Origin: Rhabdornis inornatus
Lineage: Eukaryota > Chordata > Aves > Passeriformes > Rhabdornithidae
DNA: 64,000 nucleotides
Direction of reading: 5' to 3'
NCBI GenBank assembly: GCA_013397075.1
Contig: VWZS01005946.1
Location: 341,616 to 405,615, forward strand
Under the pieces are notes generated by a model. That model saw only the letters and a program-made list of their open reading frames with translations. It did not search any database and was not told the origin of the DNA. Positions 37,699 to 50,960 of the stretch are shown in pieces. Every line of letters starts with the position of its first letter. Position 1 is the stretch's first letter. A program made the position numbers and the translations under genes.

Positions 37699-39362
37699 TG
37701 TGGTGCTTTACCCTGGTTGGATGCCAGATATTACCAAAGCCACTCTATCACTCCTCTCCACAAGTGGCCTGGGAAGAGAAAGTAAAATAAAAGATAGATT
37801 CATGAATTTAGATAAGGACAGGGAGAGATCATTACTGATTACTATCATGGGCAAAACAGACTGAACTTGGGGATATTAGTTGAATTTATTACCAATGAAA
37901 TCAGAGCAGGATAACAAGTAAAACAAACCTTTAAAAGATCTCTTCCCCACCCCTCCCTTTTTCCTGGGGTCTGCCAGGGGTACCATGGCACAGGGAGACA
38001 GGGAATGGGGGTTGTTGTCAGATCATTACACATTTCTGCTGCTGCTCAGGGAGAGGAGCCATTCCACTGCTCCAGCATAGGGTCCCTCTCACGGGAGACC
38101 ATTCTCCATGAACTTCTCCGAGGTGAGTCCACCTTGCTTCAGGTGCTCCAAAGAAGTCCACCTTGCTCCAAGTCCAAATTGTTCCAGCTTGGGTTCCTTT
38201 CCACATAGTGAAGTCCTTCAGGCAAGCCAGCTCCAGTGTGGGTCCCTGTTGTGGCTTAGGAGTGGTACTCCCCAATTTGGTTCTCCCACTGAGACTTTCC
38301 AAACCACACAGCTGCTGGCTCACTCCCCCTCCCCGCTCTTCTGCCCTCACTGGGGGTGGCTGGAGAGGAGAATTGGAAGCACAAAAGGCAAAGATCACTG
38401 GTTGAGATAAGAACAATTCACTGGAAACAGCAATGAGGTAAGAAAAAAAAATAGGAACAAAAAAATATTAATAACTAACATAAGTTATTAATATTGTACA
38501 GATAGAGGGTGGTACACATAAAAAATGCTCACCAAGCATGGGACAATCAAAAACAGCCAGGTTCCCTACCCTACCACACTTTTTGGGTTTTCTGACTACA
38601 AGCCATGCCCTCCTTCCCAAAAGTCCCTCACCTCCATCTCTGGCTGTGACTTGCAGTCGTATAGAATAACAATCCAGACACGCCCACATGACTTCAGGTT
38701 CTGCCCTCTCACACATACTGCAAAACAATTAACTCAGTCCTGGCTGAACCCAGGACAGTTCCTCAACTGCGTCACGAGTCCTACCAGGAACTTCCTCCTT
38801 CCAGGAGTCCTACCTCCTTCAGCATGGGTGCCTCTCTCCATGGGTCTGCAGGTCTCTTATAGGAGCCTATTCCAGAGTGAGCTTCCCACAGGGTCACAGC
38901 CTGCATTTAGGCATCCACCTGCTGCAGCGTGGGGCTCCTCCATGGGCCGCAGGTGGATCTCTGCATCCCCCATAGATCTCCATGGGAAGCAGGGACAGAG
39001 CTGCTTCACCATGTTCTTCACGATGGGCTGGAGGAGAATGTCTTCTCAGTATGTCACTTGGAACACCTCCTCCCCCTCATTCTCCACTGACCTTGGTGTC
39101 TGCAGAACTCTTCCTTTCACTTTGCACTCCTCACTTCTCTGAGCACTATTACATCTGCGCAATAATTTTTTTCCTTCTAAGATATGTTACCAGAGTCATT
39201 ACTACCATCTGTGATTGGCTTGGCCCTGGCCAGCAGCAGGTCCATCCTGGAGCCATCTGGCATTATCTCAGCTGGACATGGAGGAAACTTCCAGCAGCTG
39301 CTCACAGAAGCCACCCCTATAGTCTCTCCACTGCCAAAATATTGTCATGCAAATCCAACACA
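37699..39362 (-). mobile_element. Solo LTR (long avian ERV family) with a nested LTR and 5-bp target duplication
   Basis: The plus strand runs from TGTGGTGCTTTACCCTGG to ...catgcaaatccaacaca, the reverse complement of a long bird LTR with TG...CA ends. It is flanked by a perfect 5-bp repeat, actca, at 37694-37698 and 39363-39367, which proves the insertion boundaries. Internally it carries several copies of a 'ctccag.gtgggtccc...cacggg' unit, typical of this family. Its 1664 bp include a second, nested LTR of about 511 bp at 38247-38757, leaving about 1.15 kb for the host LTR. The open frames of 205 and 178 codons seen here are chance frames in LTR DNA. Confidence 0.9.
38247..38757 (-). mobile_element. 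LTR nested inside the older LTR
   Basis: Inside the LTR at 37699-39362 the sequence switches to a second LTR running from tgttgtggcttaggagtgg to ...ggctgaacccaggaca. It shares with the LTRs at 21418 and 33259 a tgctggctcactccccctc block, a ggttgagataagaacaattc block and the terminal ...aattaactcagtcctggctg block. The flanks are gtccc (38242-38246) on the left and gttcc (38758-38762) on the right, a likely target duplication with one change. It is therefore younger than the LTR it interrupts. Length 511 bp, minus orientation. Confidence 0.75.
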
Positions 39363-39367
39363 ACTCA
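39363..39367. repeat. Right target-site duplication (actca)
   Basis: Pairs exactly with 37694-37698. Confidence 0.85.
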
Positions 39368-42300
39368 GTTCAGCCCTGAGCTTTCTTCTGACTCAAAACT
39401 AATTTCAGATAAAAGGGCAAAATTTATCTCTTCCCCAGCTCTTGCTTATCTCCTCTGTTCCATTGTACATCTTCTCTTTCTTACCAAATGCAGGGCCTGG
39501 TCATGTTCAAGGCTTTGAAATTCCTTCTGCTCTAGGTATAAAATTATCACTTGCCATTAGCAGTTTATTTAATGACTTTTTCAGTACCTGTTTGTGCCTG
39601 TCGTCTTCCTGAGGAGACTGAACCCTCCACACACATCCCAAGTTGTCTACTGTTAAATTCCCCATTTTCTCTAAATGTAGGATGAGGAATAGTTACATTA
39701 AGAGAAAGGGCTTGCCCAAGTCAGCGCTAGTTTAGAAGAAGTCACATGAGAACTGATTCCCAGCCCCTGTCTCCCCTTGCATCCAAAGTGCTCATTATGT
39801 AGGTGAAAGTGGATGCAGAGTCCAGCTGCATGCATTAAGTAGTTTAATGCAGATCACCTTCCTTTTGATTCACTGTGTACAGAGTTGCTCTGTATTCTTT
39901 AAAGTTTTGTTTGTTTTTACATCAGTGTCTTGAAAGTATTGAGAGATTTTCACCTGTGCTCACATTTTCCACTCTATTTAATGGCTCCTCCAGAGTCTTT
40001 ACTTTTGCATACTTGTTTGCAGTCAGGACCATTTCACAGTCTCACTTCCAGTTCAGCATAATATCCACATCATTATTAAACCCACATACAGCTCCATGAA
40101 AAAATGTACCATTTACTTCAAGAAAGGAAACAATCAGCACAAGAGTTATCCATCTTGTTGTATTTTCTGTCAAAGTGGATTTCTGATTTACAATGTCCTC
40201 CTTAGTGTCTGATGTGTGCTTTTTGTTTCACTGCATGGTCAGCCTGCAGACAGCAAAGGGGAAATATGACTAGATACTCACAATAGAAGAACTGCTCAAT
40301 GGAATCTGCATTTAAATAAAAATAAATAGGTTTTGCAGAACACTGAATTAAACAAAGGAAGTATAATCTGATTCTTATCTTATCTCTCCCTCCAATAACT
40401 TCCTTGATTTTACCTTTTTTTACCATCTCATTTGTTTCCAAAGAAGTAAAATTTGTAATGCTGGAAGCATTTTTCTGGAAGTGGGTTGCATATAGATATC
40501 AAAATGAATAGAGGCAAGTAAAGCTAATAAAATTCTGATCAGGCCTCATCCTTGGATAATCAAATTGTCTGCACTAGACTCTTTTAAATGAGACAAGCAG
40601 AAGAGTTTTCAACCATGCACAAGAAATGTCCTGTGTTTTAGGAGAGGTTTCTCCCACAGGCTGTATACCTGATCAGGGATAACTGTTATGGATTGAGAAA
40701 CATTTTACTAAGGTTGCCTAAACTTCCCTGGGTATACTGACAGGCTGGAAATTACTCCCAACCTGCCCAAGTTACAGAACTGCAGCTGCAAATGTAAATG
40801 ACAAGTACTCAAAGGGGAAATAAGAATGACTCAGTAGGCAAGAGCACCCAGACAAACAATGCTGGTCTGAGGGTTTGAGTTCAGAAAGTGGCGAAGATCT
40901 ATTCTCCAGCATCAGCTCAAGCATCATCTCTTAGCATTGCATCTCTTAGCATCCAGTTTTCTGGCCTCCTAGAAATAAAATTCATTAAAATCTTGGGAAC
41001 AAATTTTTCTGACAGGTATCATCTTGCCTAGACTGGCAATAGTCACCCCCAGGGTGTCCTGCCTGCCCCTCTGAATCCTGGTTGTAGTTTCTTACTGGGA
41101 TATATTTGCCCACCACAGACAAATCCTGGTTTTAGGCCCTCCAGAAGTCTTACTGAGTTCAAAAATATCTGTTGGCAGCTCCAAACCTTTTAGAGAAAAG
41201 CTGCTGCTGCTGGGCACTTGTCATCCCCTACATGTGAACTTTGACACAAAAAGAGGCAAAACAAGCACTCTATGGCAGTCACATTAGCTAAGAATGGGAA
41301 TATCAAAGGAGGTTAATTCATTGCTTAATTTTTCTTTTTTTTTTTCAGTATGTTAGTGAAATTTCAAGTTCTCTGGATCCCTTTCCATTCAAAACAATGG
41401 TTTTCTTACTAAGAATCAGACTCAGTGAAAAAAACAGAGACTCCTCCAAACACTAGAAATAAAAATTACTTAAAGGCATTTGAAAATAAATTACTGGGAG
41501 AATTAAATCTGCACTGTCATTTATCAGACTGGCTTCTCAAATCAAAAAGCTAGCCTAGAGACCTGTGTTTCATCCCTTTATTATTCAAAGGAATTCAAAT
41601 AAAATAAAGCTATAAGGAATTAGGGTGGGTTCCTCATATTAAAATTATCACTCAAGTGTTAAATTTTAGTGCTTGATTATATTTTATAACTTTTCAGGTT
41701 GCCTAACTGATGCAATATAAAGTCAGAGAACTGGTGAAATGCCAAGAATAACACATTATCTGAGAACAGGTTCCAGGCTCTGAATGTAAAATAGCTGCAA
41801 CCAAGAGCTATGTCTGTAGATCTATCATTTTCTGTAGAATTTTCCATAGGTTATACTGTAATTTAGATCAAATCTCTATTTCAACAATAGACGCGTATGC
41901 AAATTCCTTTAAATCCAACCTATTCTTCATCTTACTTAAGCCAAGAGATTAAAGAGATTGTGTCATTTTCTGGTGTGCTTTTCCACTGTTTTATTTATAA
42001 ACTGCTTCTCCTCAGGTGTTCAGAGTGGCAGCTCAACAAATCAGACAGCTAATAACAAGATGATTTGGATATGTCAGTCACCCAGGTAGTTAAGTGAAAA
42101 CAAATCCTTCCTTCTTCTTTACAAATGTGCAGCTTTTCCATAGGGTCTTACACACCAGTTGTTCTTAGAACTTACTGTGGATCTCATAAATATAAAATTG
42201 CTTATTTTGTTAACATGAGAGAGCATGTCAACAACTGAATCAACACTTGATTAACATGCAAAAATAAAGTTCGTCACTGTAGATGTCTATTTTCATTTTT

Positions 42301-45300
42301 CCAGCCCAATTTGTTCTTCACAGTTCTGCAGTGGCATTGCCCTAGCTACAAACAATTGCAAAAGTCAGGAGTGGTGTATGAAGAAAACATCCTATGCAGT
42401 ATTGCAAGGAGACCACAGTTATCAAGGGAGACGTAATGTAGTCTGAAACTGATTAGGACAACGGGTAATTATATCCTAGAGAGACCCAAGGTAAAAGTTC
42501 ACATCTTACTGCAAAACTATCAGAGGCAGAAGATGCAAAATATCTTTCTTGAGAAGCAGACACAGCATGCAGGAAGAGCGCGCAGTCACTAACTCTTGCA
42601 AACTAAAAACCACGGCCACTGCAGAGCCTGTCAGCTGGAGCAGTCAAGTGGGCACAGCAGGCTGAACTAATTCGGGCATGTCTGAAACGTTCACTGCATC
42701 TGTTCTGATGAGCCAGCTCAGCCAGTGCTTGCTCAGAACATTACACTTCACTGTGCTTCCAGAACAGAGAGAGGAACCTGGCTAGATACACAACAGGCAT
42801 TTGTCTTGCCAGAGGTCTGTAGTAGTATTCCCAGCAATCCTCCAGCTTCACCAAGATGCACCAACACAAGTACTTCTCCCTCGGTTTGTGAAGCAGGTTT
42901 TCTCTTCATTAATCTGTTCTGCTGTTCATCTGGGAGCTTTACACAAGCCTTGCAAAAAGGCCCTTGTCCCACAGTGACATTTACTCTCTGTCACTTGGAA
43001 TACACCATCTTGGGATCCACAGAGGACTTCACACAAAAAGGGACAACTTCCCTATGAAGAATGCTTGTTTTTCACATTAGTTATCCTCAAGAGAGAGAGA
43101 GCACTTACACTGGATTGAATTCACTGGAAAAATACTCTCTTATTGCTGCTTGACTGTTACTCAGGAATTTCATCATCTTTGACTGCCAGTGATACAACCG
43201 GGTTCTGCTAAGCAGGAGATACATCATGGCTTATGGACATACCTCCACTGAAATTTAGGAAAGACAGCAATTCAGACTTGAATTTGCTAAAAGACTCCTG
43301 CAGTGACCAGGCTTACTCTGGCCATGAAGGTCTTTGTTCATGCATTCAAACTTAATTACAAACAGCATTTCTATGAACCTCTCCCACCACACTTACTCAT
43401 CAGCTAGACTAATTTGTGTTCTTCCCTCACAGAACTAATGCAGCTAGCTAGGCTGCAAATCCAACCTCATCTGCCTCTATATATCAGCAGTGAATACTGA
43501 GAGAACATAAAGGTAGGCAGTGAAGAGAAACTCTCAGTCAATCTAGCCAGAAAGCTGAAAGTACTGACCACTGCAGACAGTCAGCCCATGCTTGAAAATC
43601 TCTTCATGAACTCTCAGTTTGGCCCCAAAATCCATATCCTGAAGGGTGATAGATAAAATCCTATGAATAGTGATATAGCTAGAATCTTTTGTCCTGCAAT
43701 TGCATGTTGAATTCAGCTATTTATGCTTCAGTGATGCAGTCCGCCACAGGGTGGGCCATCACTGGTGCAAGGATATACCAGTGACATGCATTGTCAGTGA
43801 TAAGGGCTCAAAAAGACTCACAGGAAAGGCCTGCACAGCTGAACCAAACTAAAATACATTTCTTATGAACAGGAAATCTTGGGCTTAGGTTAAAAGCAGG
43901 CTGGAGTTTTTCTGCCTTGAGAAAACATTCTGAGTGATTTACTTCTAGGCTCATTCTCACTGAAGTTCACAGGACTAATCCAGTGGGCAGGTAAACCTGC
44001 AGTCCTCCAACATCAAAAGAAAAGCCAGTTGTTTTACAGCCACTTCACCTAAGAATTGGGTGCAGGAGAAGAAGGATGAGATACACAGACAGCTCACCTC
44101 ATGCTGACGCACAGCTTACAACAGGCTCATAATCACTCCTTCCAGCTGATTTTCCATTCTTAAACAGGAAAAGAATGAATTCCAATAGCAGACCAAAATA
44201 AATGATCAAAAATTCTTGATGATCAAGGAAAAACCAAACTTGCCTCACAACCAGGGGAAACCAAACTACTTGAAAAGAAATCCTTTTGGAGTCAAGTACA
44301 GAGCATTGTCAGTGTTTATATTCATCACTGGGTAAACATCCATTCTTAGAAAAAGGAGAGCAGTTGTCCAAGTGCCAGAGACGAACCTCAAAACATAGAT
44401 GACCTTACAACGAAATAATATTTAAGCAGTCAGCTGTTATTATCTGTGAACACAAAAACTTGTTCTGCTCACCGCTCTGATTCATGTAATACCATGAATG
44501 GGTTTATCCATTTGGTCAGGCAGGAATAATCTGTTACTGATCTGACAGCAAGTGAACATATGACCACACGTATGTCCATCACATATCTGCAAATGTATAA
44601 CAGGCCAATAGAAAACCCCAGATAATGCTGAGGTTTTGTCTCACTGATAATGATACATCCAAGAAAGAGTAACAAGATCACATGCATGGAGAAAAAGTTG
44701 AGGAGGATTCCCACACAATTCCATAATCACCTTAAGAAATACCATGGAAATTGCACAAGCCCATTCAAATATCTCATAATAGATTTACTTACTCCCAGGA
44801 GACCAAAGAAAATCTTTTTTTCCCCTTTTTCATTAACTGGAAAGTTCCAGTAAAACGTCTCTGAGGCTATGCTTATTTCCTGCAAAGACCTGACCTAACA
44901 GCTCTGGTCAACTTATTAAGGCTTGTGTATACATCTATTTATTACTTTTTTTACCTCTTATATTTGTCTCTTTTGCTGAATAGCCCTTAACTAGATATCG
45001 CTACAAACCAGGGATCCTTATATTCCACACATATTAGTTGGAGTATGGTGAGCTGATAATGCTGCTGTAATGTGAATCATGCAGATAACCCTGCAAACAT
45101 TTGGAAGGTGGAAATCTTTTTACTTTAAGGTAAAAGCCTGGCTGACAAGCCTTTACCTAACATTTTGATGTTCAGTTTATACAGCTTAACTTATACACAG
45201 AAAAGTCCTGTTTTCTGAGTCATTGTCCATATCCATTGTCTGGGGGGCGAGTGGGGATGATGGAAGTTTGATTTCTTGTATAGGTTAGATTTCTTGTTTA

Positions 45301-45314
45301 TGTGATTGTGTGTT
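39368..45314. other. Intergenic DNA, no gene recognised
   Basis: AT-rich unique sequence. The best frames (110 codons at 42725-43057 plus, 81 codons at 44469-44714 minus) match no family known to me. A two-copy atctcttagcat repeat lies at about 40925-40951. A polypyrimidine-cag run at 41325-41348 is not followed by a recognisable exon. Confidence 0.5.
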
Positions 45315-46234
45315 TGTGGTGGTTTGATCTTGGCTGGATCCAGGCACCCACCAAAGTCACTCTATCATGCACTCCCATCTGCAACTGGGAAGAGAAAGGA
45401 CAATGAAAAGTTCATTAATTGAGATAAGGACAGGGAGAGATCACTCTCCAAATACTGTCACAGCAAAACAGACTTGACTTGGAGAATTTTTTAAATTTAT
45501 TATCAATCAAAATCAGAGCAGAATAATGAGAAGTAAAACAAATATCTGATATCAATACCTTCGCCAACCCCTCCCTTCTTCCCAGGTCTATCTTCTCCTC
45601 ACAGCAGCACAGGGAGATGGGAATGGGGGTTATGGTCTGTTCACCACACACTGTTCCTGCCACTGCTCAGGGAGAGCAATCCTTCCCCTCCTCCAGCATG
45701 GAGTCCCTCCCACAGAAGACAGTTCTCCATGAAATTTTCCAGCCTGAGTCCTTCCCAAGGGCTACAGTTCTTCATTAACTGATCCAGAGATGGCCACAAA
45801 TCCTCCCAGAAAAGCTGCTCCAGCATGGGCTTCTGTCTCCACAGGTCCACAAGTCCCTGTCAGGACTGTGCTCCAGCATGGGCTTCCCATGGGGTCACAA
45901 TCTCCTCTCAGGCATCCACCTGCTTCAGCATGGGATTTCATCACGGTTGAGGGTGTATCTCCCCACTCTCCATGTACCTCTATGTTCTTATGGGGGGACA
46001 GCTGCTTCACCATAGTCTTCCCCAATTTTTTCCTTTTTAAAGATGTTATCAGAGTAATTACTGCTGTCTCTGATTGGTTCACATTTGGCCAGTGATGGGT
46101 CTGTTTTGGAGCCATCTGGAATTGGCTCTGACGAATATGGGAGAAGCTTCCAGCATCTTCTTACAGCAGCCACCCCTACAGCTGCCTCCCCTCTCCTCCT
46201 CTCCACTAAAACCTGCCACTGAAAACCAAATACA
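45315..46234 (-). mobile_element. Solo LTR, same long avian ERV family
   Basis: It starts TGTGGTGGTTTGATCTTGG and ends ...aaaaccaaataca, and aligns along its length with the LTR at 37699-39362. Shared blocks include gagataaggacagggagag, gcatccacctgcttcagc and tggagccatctgg. Length 920 bp, TG...CA ends, minus orientation. The flanks gtgtt (45310-45314) and acgtt (46235-46239) agree at three of five bases, so they may be a decayed target duplication. No internal coding sequence adjoins it. Confidence 0.85.
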
Positions 46235-49082
46235 ACGTTTCATTTCCACAGTGAATTAGATAAAATAGAAAGAAGATAAACTATGAAATGGGGTTAAAAA
46301 TAACAAAGACATTTTACCAGACACAAAGAATGTTACACAAATTGTTGGGCCCATCTGCTGCTCTTCACATTTATGGATTTAACTGCTCCATGAAGGACTA
46401 GATCAGCAAAAATCAGGATTGGTTCACTGAACTGCTGAATATGATACTATTTTCATAGCTGTGTAGAGCCAATGACAGAAAAGGTGAAACAACCTGATAG
46501 GTAATTCAGATATAAATGTCTGGAGCTTTGGCCAGCCAGCTGTGGAAAGACTGTTTCACCAAATTTTTTGGTCTGTTTTGTATGAGTATCTGGGCTCATA
46601 AAGACAGACAGGAAACAACGACTGATGGATGTTGTCCATCCCGAGTCAATGCAGAGGCATAATTTTCTGAAAGCATATTTCCTAACTAAGGACCCAGTCC
46701 ATTACAGCAACACCTGGGATGTTGTTCTGCAGTGAGCCAGACCCACCATCTGAATGGTCATTTTTCCAAATGGCTCATGTCACTGGATATTTCCCACAAA
46801 TTCCTGTACCTCATGACAAAACCACTTCCCCTGACTTATTGTGAAGGTGGTTCTGACAGGTGGGAAGGTTCGGTAGGTTGCACAGTTTGTACCCGTAGGA
46901 GGGTTAGCTCAGGTATTTCTGTAGAACCTTTCTCTCCAATTATCAAATCCCAATCCCCTAAGCATTTTCCAGGATCACTGTTCTGAAAACCAGCGTAAAC
47001 TCCCAGAACACAAAACCTTTTGCTAGAAACAGCTCTGCACTGATGCAGAGCCAATTTTTTTCTGCTTCTTTCATATTAATCCACAATTTCATTATGTAAA
47101 GTTACGAAAAATTAAATACATCCAATTACAGAATTTCAAAATCTATTCAGAAATAGGAAGGGAGCAAGCCCACAATTAGCACAGTCCTTAATGCAGTTTC
47201 ATAAAGCCCACCGCAATTAAGTTGCAAAGTGCTGTAATTTACATGAACAAACAAAAACAGGAGCGGGTGTAGGAGTGTTTGCTTCATAAACAAAATAAAT
47301 GTCACACACAGCTCTAATACAAGACTGTACAACAAGCAACAGCAGGGATGGCATTGCTCAGTGATTCTGGCAACTGCCTGCAGATATTCAGGTTCTTTTC
47401 AGATGGGCCAGGATTGTTGAAAGTGAGAGTGGAAAAGGATGGACTGCTTCTATCACAGGTTCCCATGCCAGGGAAAACAGTTAAAATATGCCCAAATCTA
47501 CATCAGTGCCCGGCCCCAGAAAGGGCATGAAAGAAACAAGATGGAAGTTGGGAACATCATCTCACATTTTAAGTGACAGCCTGTGACTACATCCCTGAAA
47601 CATCAACAGGAATGTCAAAATCTCTGCATTTTCACATTTTACTTGGCAGCAAATCAGCACAATGAAAGGGTTCTTAAAGGAGACCTACAAATGCCAGTTC
47701 TCTGGCCTCCTTCCCATCATAGCAAGAGGTGTCTGGGCTCCATAAGAAGAGGGAAGCTTTCTTTGAGGAATATTTGTCCCTAACTTAATTGAAAAAAGCT
47801 ACTTGGCACCCTCACCAAGTATGTCATCAAGAGCTCCGTTAGTGTTGTGGCTGCTCAAAACAATGGGAACAGTTACTCCCAAAACTCCCTCACAGGCTTT
47901 GGGCCATGCTGCCCAATTCTGAGCGGGTAGGGTGAGGTTTAGCCCAAGTTTTTGTTTTATGAACAACTGGTCCTTCAGGTGCTAGGAGAACATGCCAGTC
48001 GTCCAGACAGCCTTTCAGCTAACTGCCTGACAGGGCTCTGGGGCTCACAGCTTTCTTCAGGCAGGCTGCTGGAAATCAGGAGAAACTTGACTCGAAAGTG
48101 AATTCATAAGCTGCAAGAGAAATGTGTCATTTCCCCATTTCATAAATGTGAAAAATATGTGAAAATGTCACGATATCCCCACAGGAGAGAAATTGCAGCT
48201 TTAACCAGTTCACCTCTGAAATTTGTCAACATTCTGGTACACTTGGTGCCACTCCAGACAAAACAAGCATAGCTCATCTTCCCATCTGTGCACACAAGCT
48301 ACAATAGGCAAGGCTATAGAGAGGAATTACATAATGGTTCAACCTCCTATCTCTGATCCCTTCACCCTTCCCTCATTAAAGTTGGGAAGAGAAAGTACAT
48401 TATCATCAGCTAAAAGGAAAGCTTTTACTGGTAAAATAGTGTGACTAATGGTGTTTAAGAATAGTAAATGGCCTTTAGAAGCATTAAATTCCCCAAAAAT
48501 CTCACAGCTTAAAAATTGTAGCAAAATCAGTTTTGCTAAAGTTCTGTAAATGTCACATCAGCATTTCATAAAAATGTTTACAGCTGTTTTCCTACATTTT
48601 AAGTAACATTATGTAGTGAAAGGCCTGAAGCACTTGCAGATGTCATGCTTTCCTAGAAAAATCAAAAATATTCCAGGAATATGGTTTCTTTGTTTCTAGG
48701 TCCTGTATAATTTCTCAACAGTTTTCAAAAACATTCATTGTGAAAAATGAACAACAGAAGATGTGCCAGAACAGCTTCCCTATTTTGCTGGAGCCACCTG
48801 TTTCACACCAGAATCTTCTACCGCTGCATGAGCCTTTAGGAACAGAGGGAAAAGCATGGTGGTACTGCCCACAAAACTGGATTTGTTACCTGGTGTGCAA
48901 CAAGCCACTAATTATACATTGACTGAGACATTGATTTCAGATTTGTGCTGAGTGCACAGAGGTTTTCCACCAAAAAAGGGCATCAGTAGGACCCTCTGCA
49001 CCGTTATTTATACAGAGAAGTTCAAAGTTAATAACTTTCCAAGTACAGGCCACTTATAATGATTGGTTAGTAGTTTCCATTT
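46235..49082. other. Intergenic DNA, no gene recognised
   Basis: Frames are at most 84 codons with no family signature. I see no repeat with recognisable identity. Confidence 0.55.
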
Positions 49083-49417
49083 TGTTGCAGTTGAGATGGA
49101 CAAGACACAACACAACACTCCTCGGTTCATGCGGCAACAGCAAATTTTATTGTTTGCAGGCTTCTTTTATGGGTTTTCAAAAACCTCACGTTTGGTCCCA
49201 ATTGGCTACAATTTTGTTACTACCCAGCACACTGCCAATAGCTGCCTGTGTACATGCTCACCTGGGACTGGCTGGTGTCTGCTGGTTGCATCTCAGCCTC
49301 TCAATGCCTTGTTCATAGAGAAGTTTACTTCTTTTCCTTTAACGATGTAGGTTGGTTGAGTTATGGTCAGGGTCATTTACAACTGCGAGGCCTCCAGGCC
49401 AGCTGCTGGCCATCACA
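49083..49417 (-). repeat. 3' LTR of the ERV
   Basis: A 335-bp block with TG...CA ends (tgttgcagttgagatgg to ...gctggccatcaca on the plus strand) that aligns end to end with 52940-53285. On the minus strand it carries a TATA-like cataaaag followed about 20 bases later by an AATAAA polyadenylation signal (complement at 49146-49151), the order expected for U3-R-U5. It differs from the 5' LTR by many substitutions (my by-eye estimate is about 15%) and an indel of about a dozen bases. Confidence 0.88.
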
Positions 49418-49440
49418 GTTCTGCCTTTTTGTTTTTTGGC
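49418..49440 (-). other. Candidate polypurine tract
   Basis: Immediately upstream of the 3' LTR on the minus strand the sequence is purine-rich (ccaaaaaacaaaaaggcaga), the position and composition of the primer for retroviral plus-strand synthesis. It is somewhat degenerate. Confidence 0.6.
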
Positions 49441-49457
49441 TACAAAGGTGGTCTTTG

Positions 49458-49620
49458 TCATTCCTCTGCAGGGCCCCTTGCAGAAAGGATAACAAATGCA
49501 GCATAACAAAACAATAATGATAATATACAAATTATAATCCTAGTTTGAATGAGGCTCTTCACCCAACTTGACAGGCCTAAACTTACCAGCTGCTGGTCTA
49601 TCCCACATACTGTCAAAATT
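49458..49620 (-). pseudogene. Retroviral env remnant: membrane-spanning C-terminal tail
   Basis: On the minus strand an open piece ending at the TGA at 49458-49460 begins with GLSSWVKSLIQT, followed by about 20 hydrophobic residues (isoleucine, leucine, phenylalanine, cysteine) and a short charged tail. This matches the end of a retroviral transmembrane envelope protein: a tryptophan-containing membrane-proximal segment, the anchor, then a short cytoplasmic tail. The surface subunit, fusion peptide and the rest of the ectodomain are absent. Its position between integrase and the 3' LTR is the canonical place for env. It is non-functional. Confidence 0.65.
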
Positions 49621-49941
49621 TTTACAATTGTGTCCAGGAGCTATCAAAAAGGAGATTAATAACAGCACAATTTCACACTGTGGCATGCCACACACTATTT
49701 ACGTCTATGGCCAAATCACTTAAATCACGACAGTTTCATTTATCTTTTGTTACAAGCAAGTCAATTAAAAAAAACTATTAGGGGTAACATTTTGCCTTCC
49801 TGTTTCAATTGAAAAACACACATCCTTCTGGTAATGATGTCTCTGAAATATCTGACTCTTGAGGTTTAAGTGAAATCATAGGTAAATTGTCATACCAAAA
49901 GTCCCATATTTCCATACAGCAGGTGCAAAAGGTTGTTTGGG
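49621..49941. other. ERV internal sequence between integrase and env remnant, unrecognised
   Basis: About 320 bases with no recognisable open frame. By position this is what remains of env after a large deletion, or decayed non-coding ERV sequence. Confidence 0.45.
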
Positions 49942-50960
49942 TTACTGTTCTATGGCATCTGCTGTGGGGCTGTCAGGGAGGCATTGCTGATTGTGATCCA
50001 GAGCAGATTGCAGAGCAGGACACACACACCAAACAGGTACCCACCAGATGCCAGCATCAGTGCAGATACAGATGTACCCACGCCCCCAGGTGACAAGGTC
50101 CCAAGGACCTGCCCATTTGTTAGTAATGAGGTCTTGTACAAATACCTTAGGCTTGGGTGACTGGACATCACTAGAGGACTAATGACAAAAAGTGATTTAA
50201 AATGACAGGATTTTTGGCATTTGTCAGTATTGTTAGATGATTTAAAATGTACAGAGATTTGGCCACCCTACTCTGCGGGGTTTCACCACACATTCCCACA
50301 TTTTGTTTTTCAAGGATACACTTTAAAGTGCCATGGGCATGCTCAACAATGGCTTGTCCTGTAGGGGAATAAGGAATACTAGTGTGGTGCAACACACCTC
50401 AGAGTTGTAGAAATTGTTGTGTGTTCTATGAGACACATGCAGGGCCATTATCAGTTTTTATAGTATGGGGAATGCCTAGGGCAGCAAAAGCTAACTGGCA
50501 ATGTGTGATGGCATCATGGCTTCTTTCTCCAGTGTGGACTGAGGCCCATATGGCGGATGAAAAATTGTCTATTGAAGCATGCACATATTTAAGCAACCAG
50601 ATTCTGGGCTGTGTGTGACATCTGTCTGCCAAACTTGCAGACCACAGGGGTTAACCCCCATCTTCAGTGGTGCAGTATGGCCTTGACAAACAGCACAATT
50701 GTTAACAATATTGCCTGCCTCTGTATTAGCAGGAATTGATGTTGTAGGGCTCTAACACCTGGGTGGAAAAAGGCATGTGATGCTCTTGCTTGTGCTAGCA
50801 TATCTGGTTGTGGAGATGACCAGGCAGGCCAGCCAACCAATCAGCTTGGGCATTTGAGTTCTAGTCCTGAGCACAGAGTATACACAGCTGCACAACTTTG
50901 GTCAACACAGATTATATGCTATCAACACACAAATCATATGGCATTTGCTGTTAGCAGGAT
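49942..50960 (-). pseudogene. Retroviral pol remnant: RNase H tail and integrase
   Basis: The integrase would insert viral DNA into the host genome. The minus strand shows, in order: a NAQADWLA-like block (about 50850, RNase H C-terminus); the zinc-binding domain with SHAFFHPG (about 50760-50790) and CAVC (about 50690); the catalytic core with WQTDVTH (first Asp at 50620-50622), KTDNGPA (second Asp at 50450-50452) and a Glu at 50342-50344; and the C-terminal DNA-binding domain with PWDLVTWGRGY (about 50100), ending at the TAA at 49942-49944. The second Asp and the Glu are separated by exactly 35 codons (D,D-35-E). At least two frameshifts and an internal TAG (50426-50428, where Gln is expected) inactivate it. 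Upstream pol (protease, reverse transcriptase) is replaced by the KIF21A cDNA. The upstream boundary is approximate. Confidence 0.88.

Noticed and set aside
38525..39518. Open frames of 205 and 178 codons
   Set aside because: Both lie in LTR DNA, overlap in different frames and have no similarity to viral or host proteins that I know.
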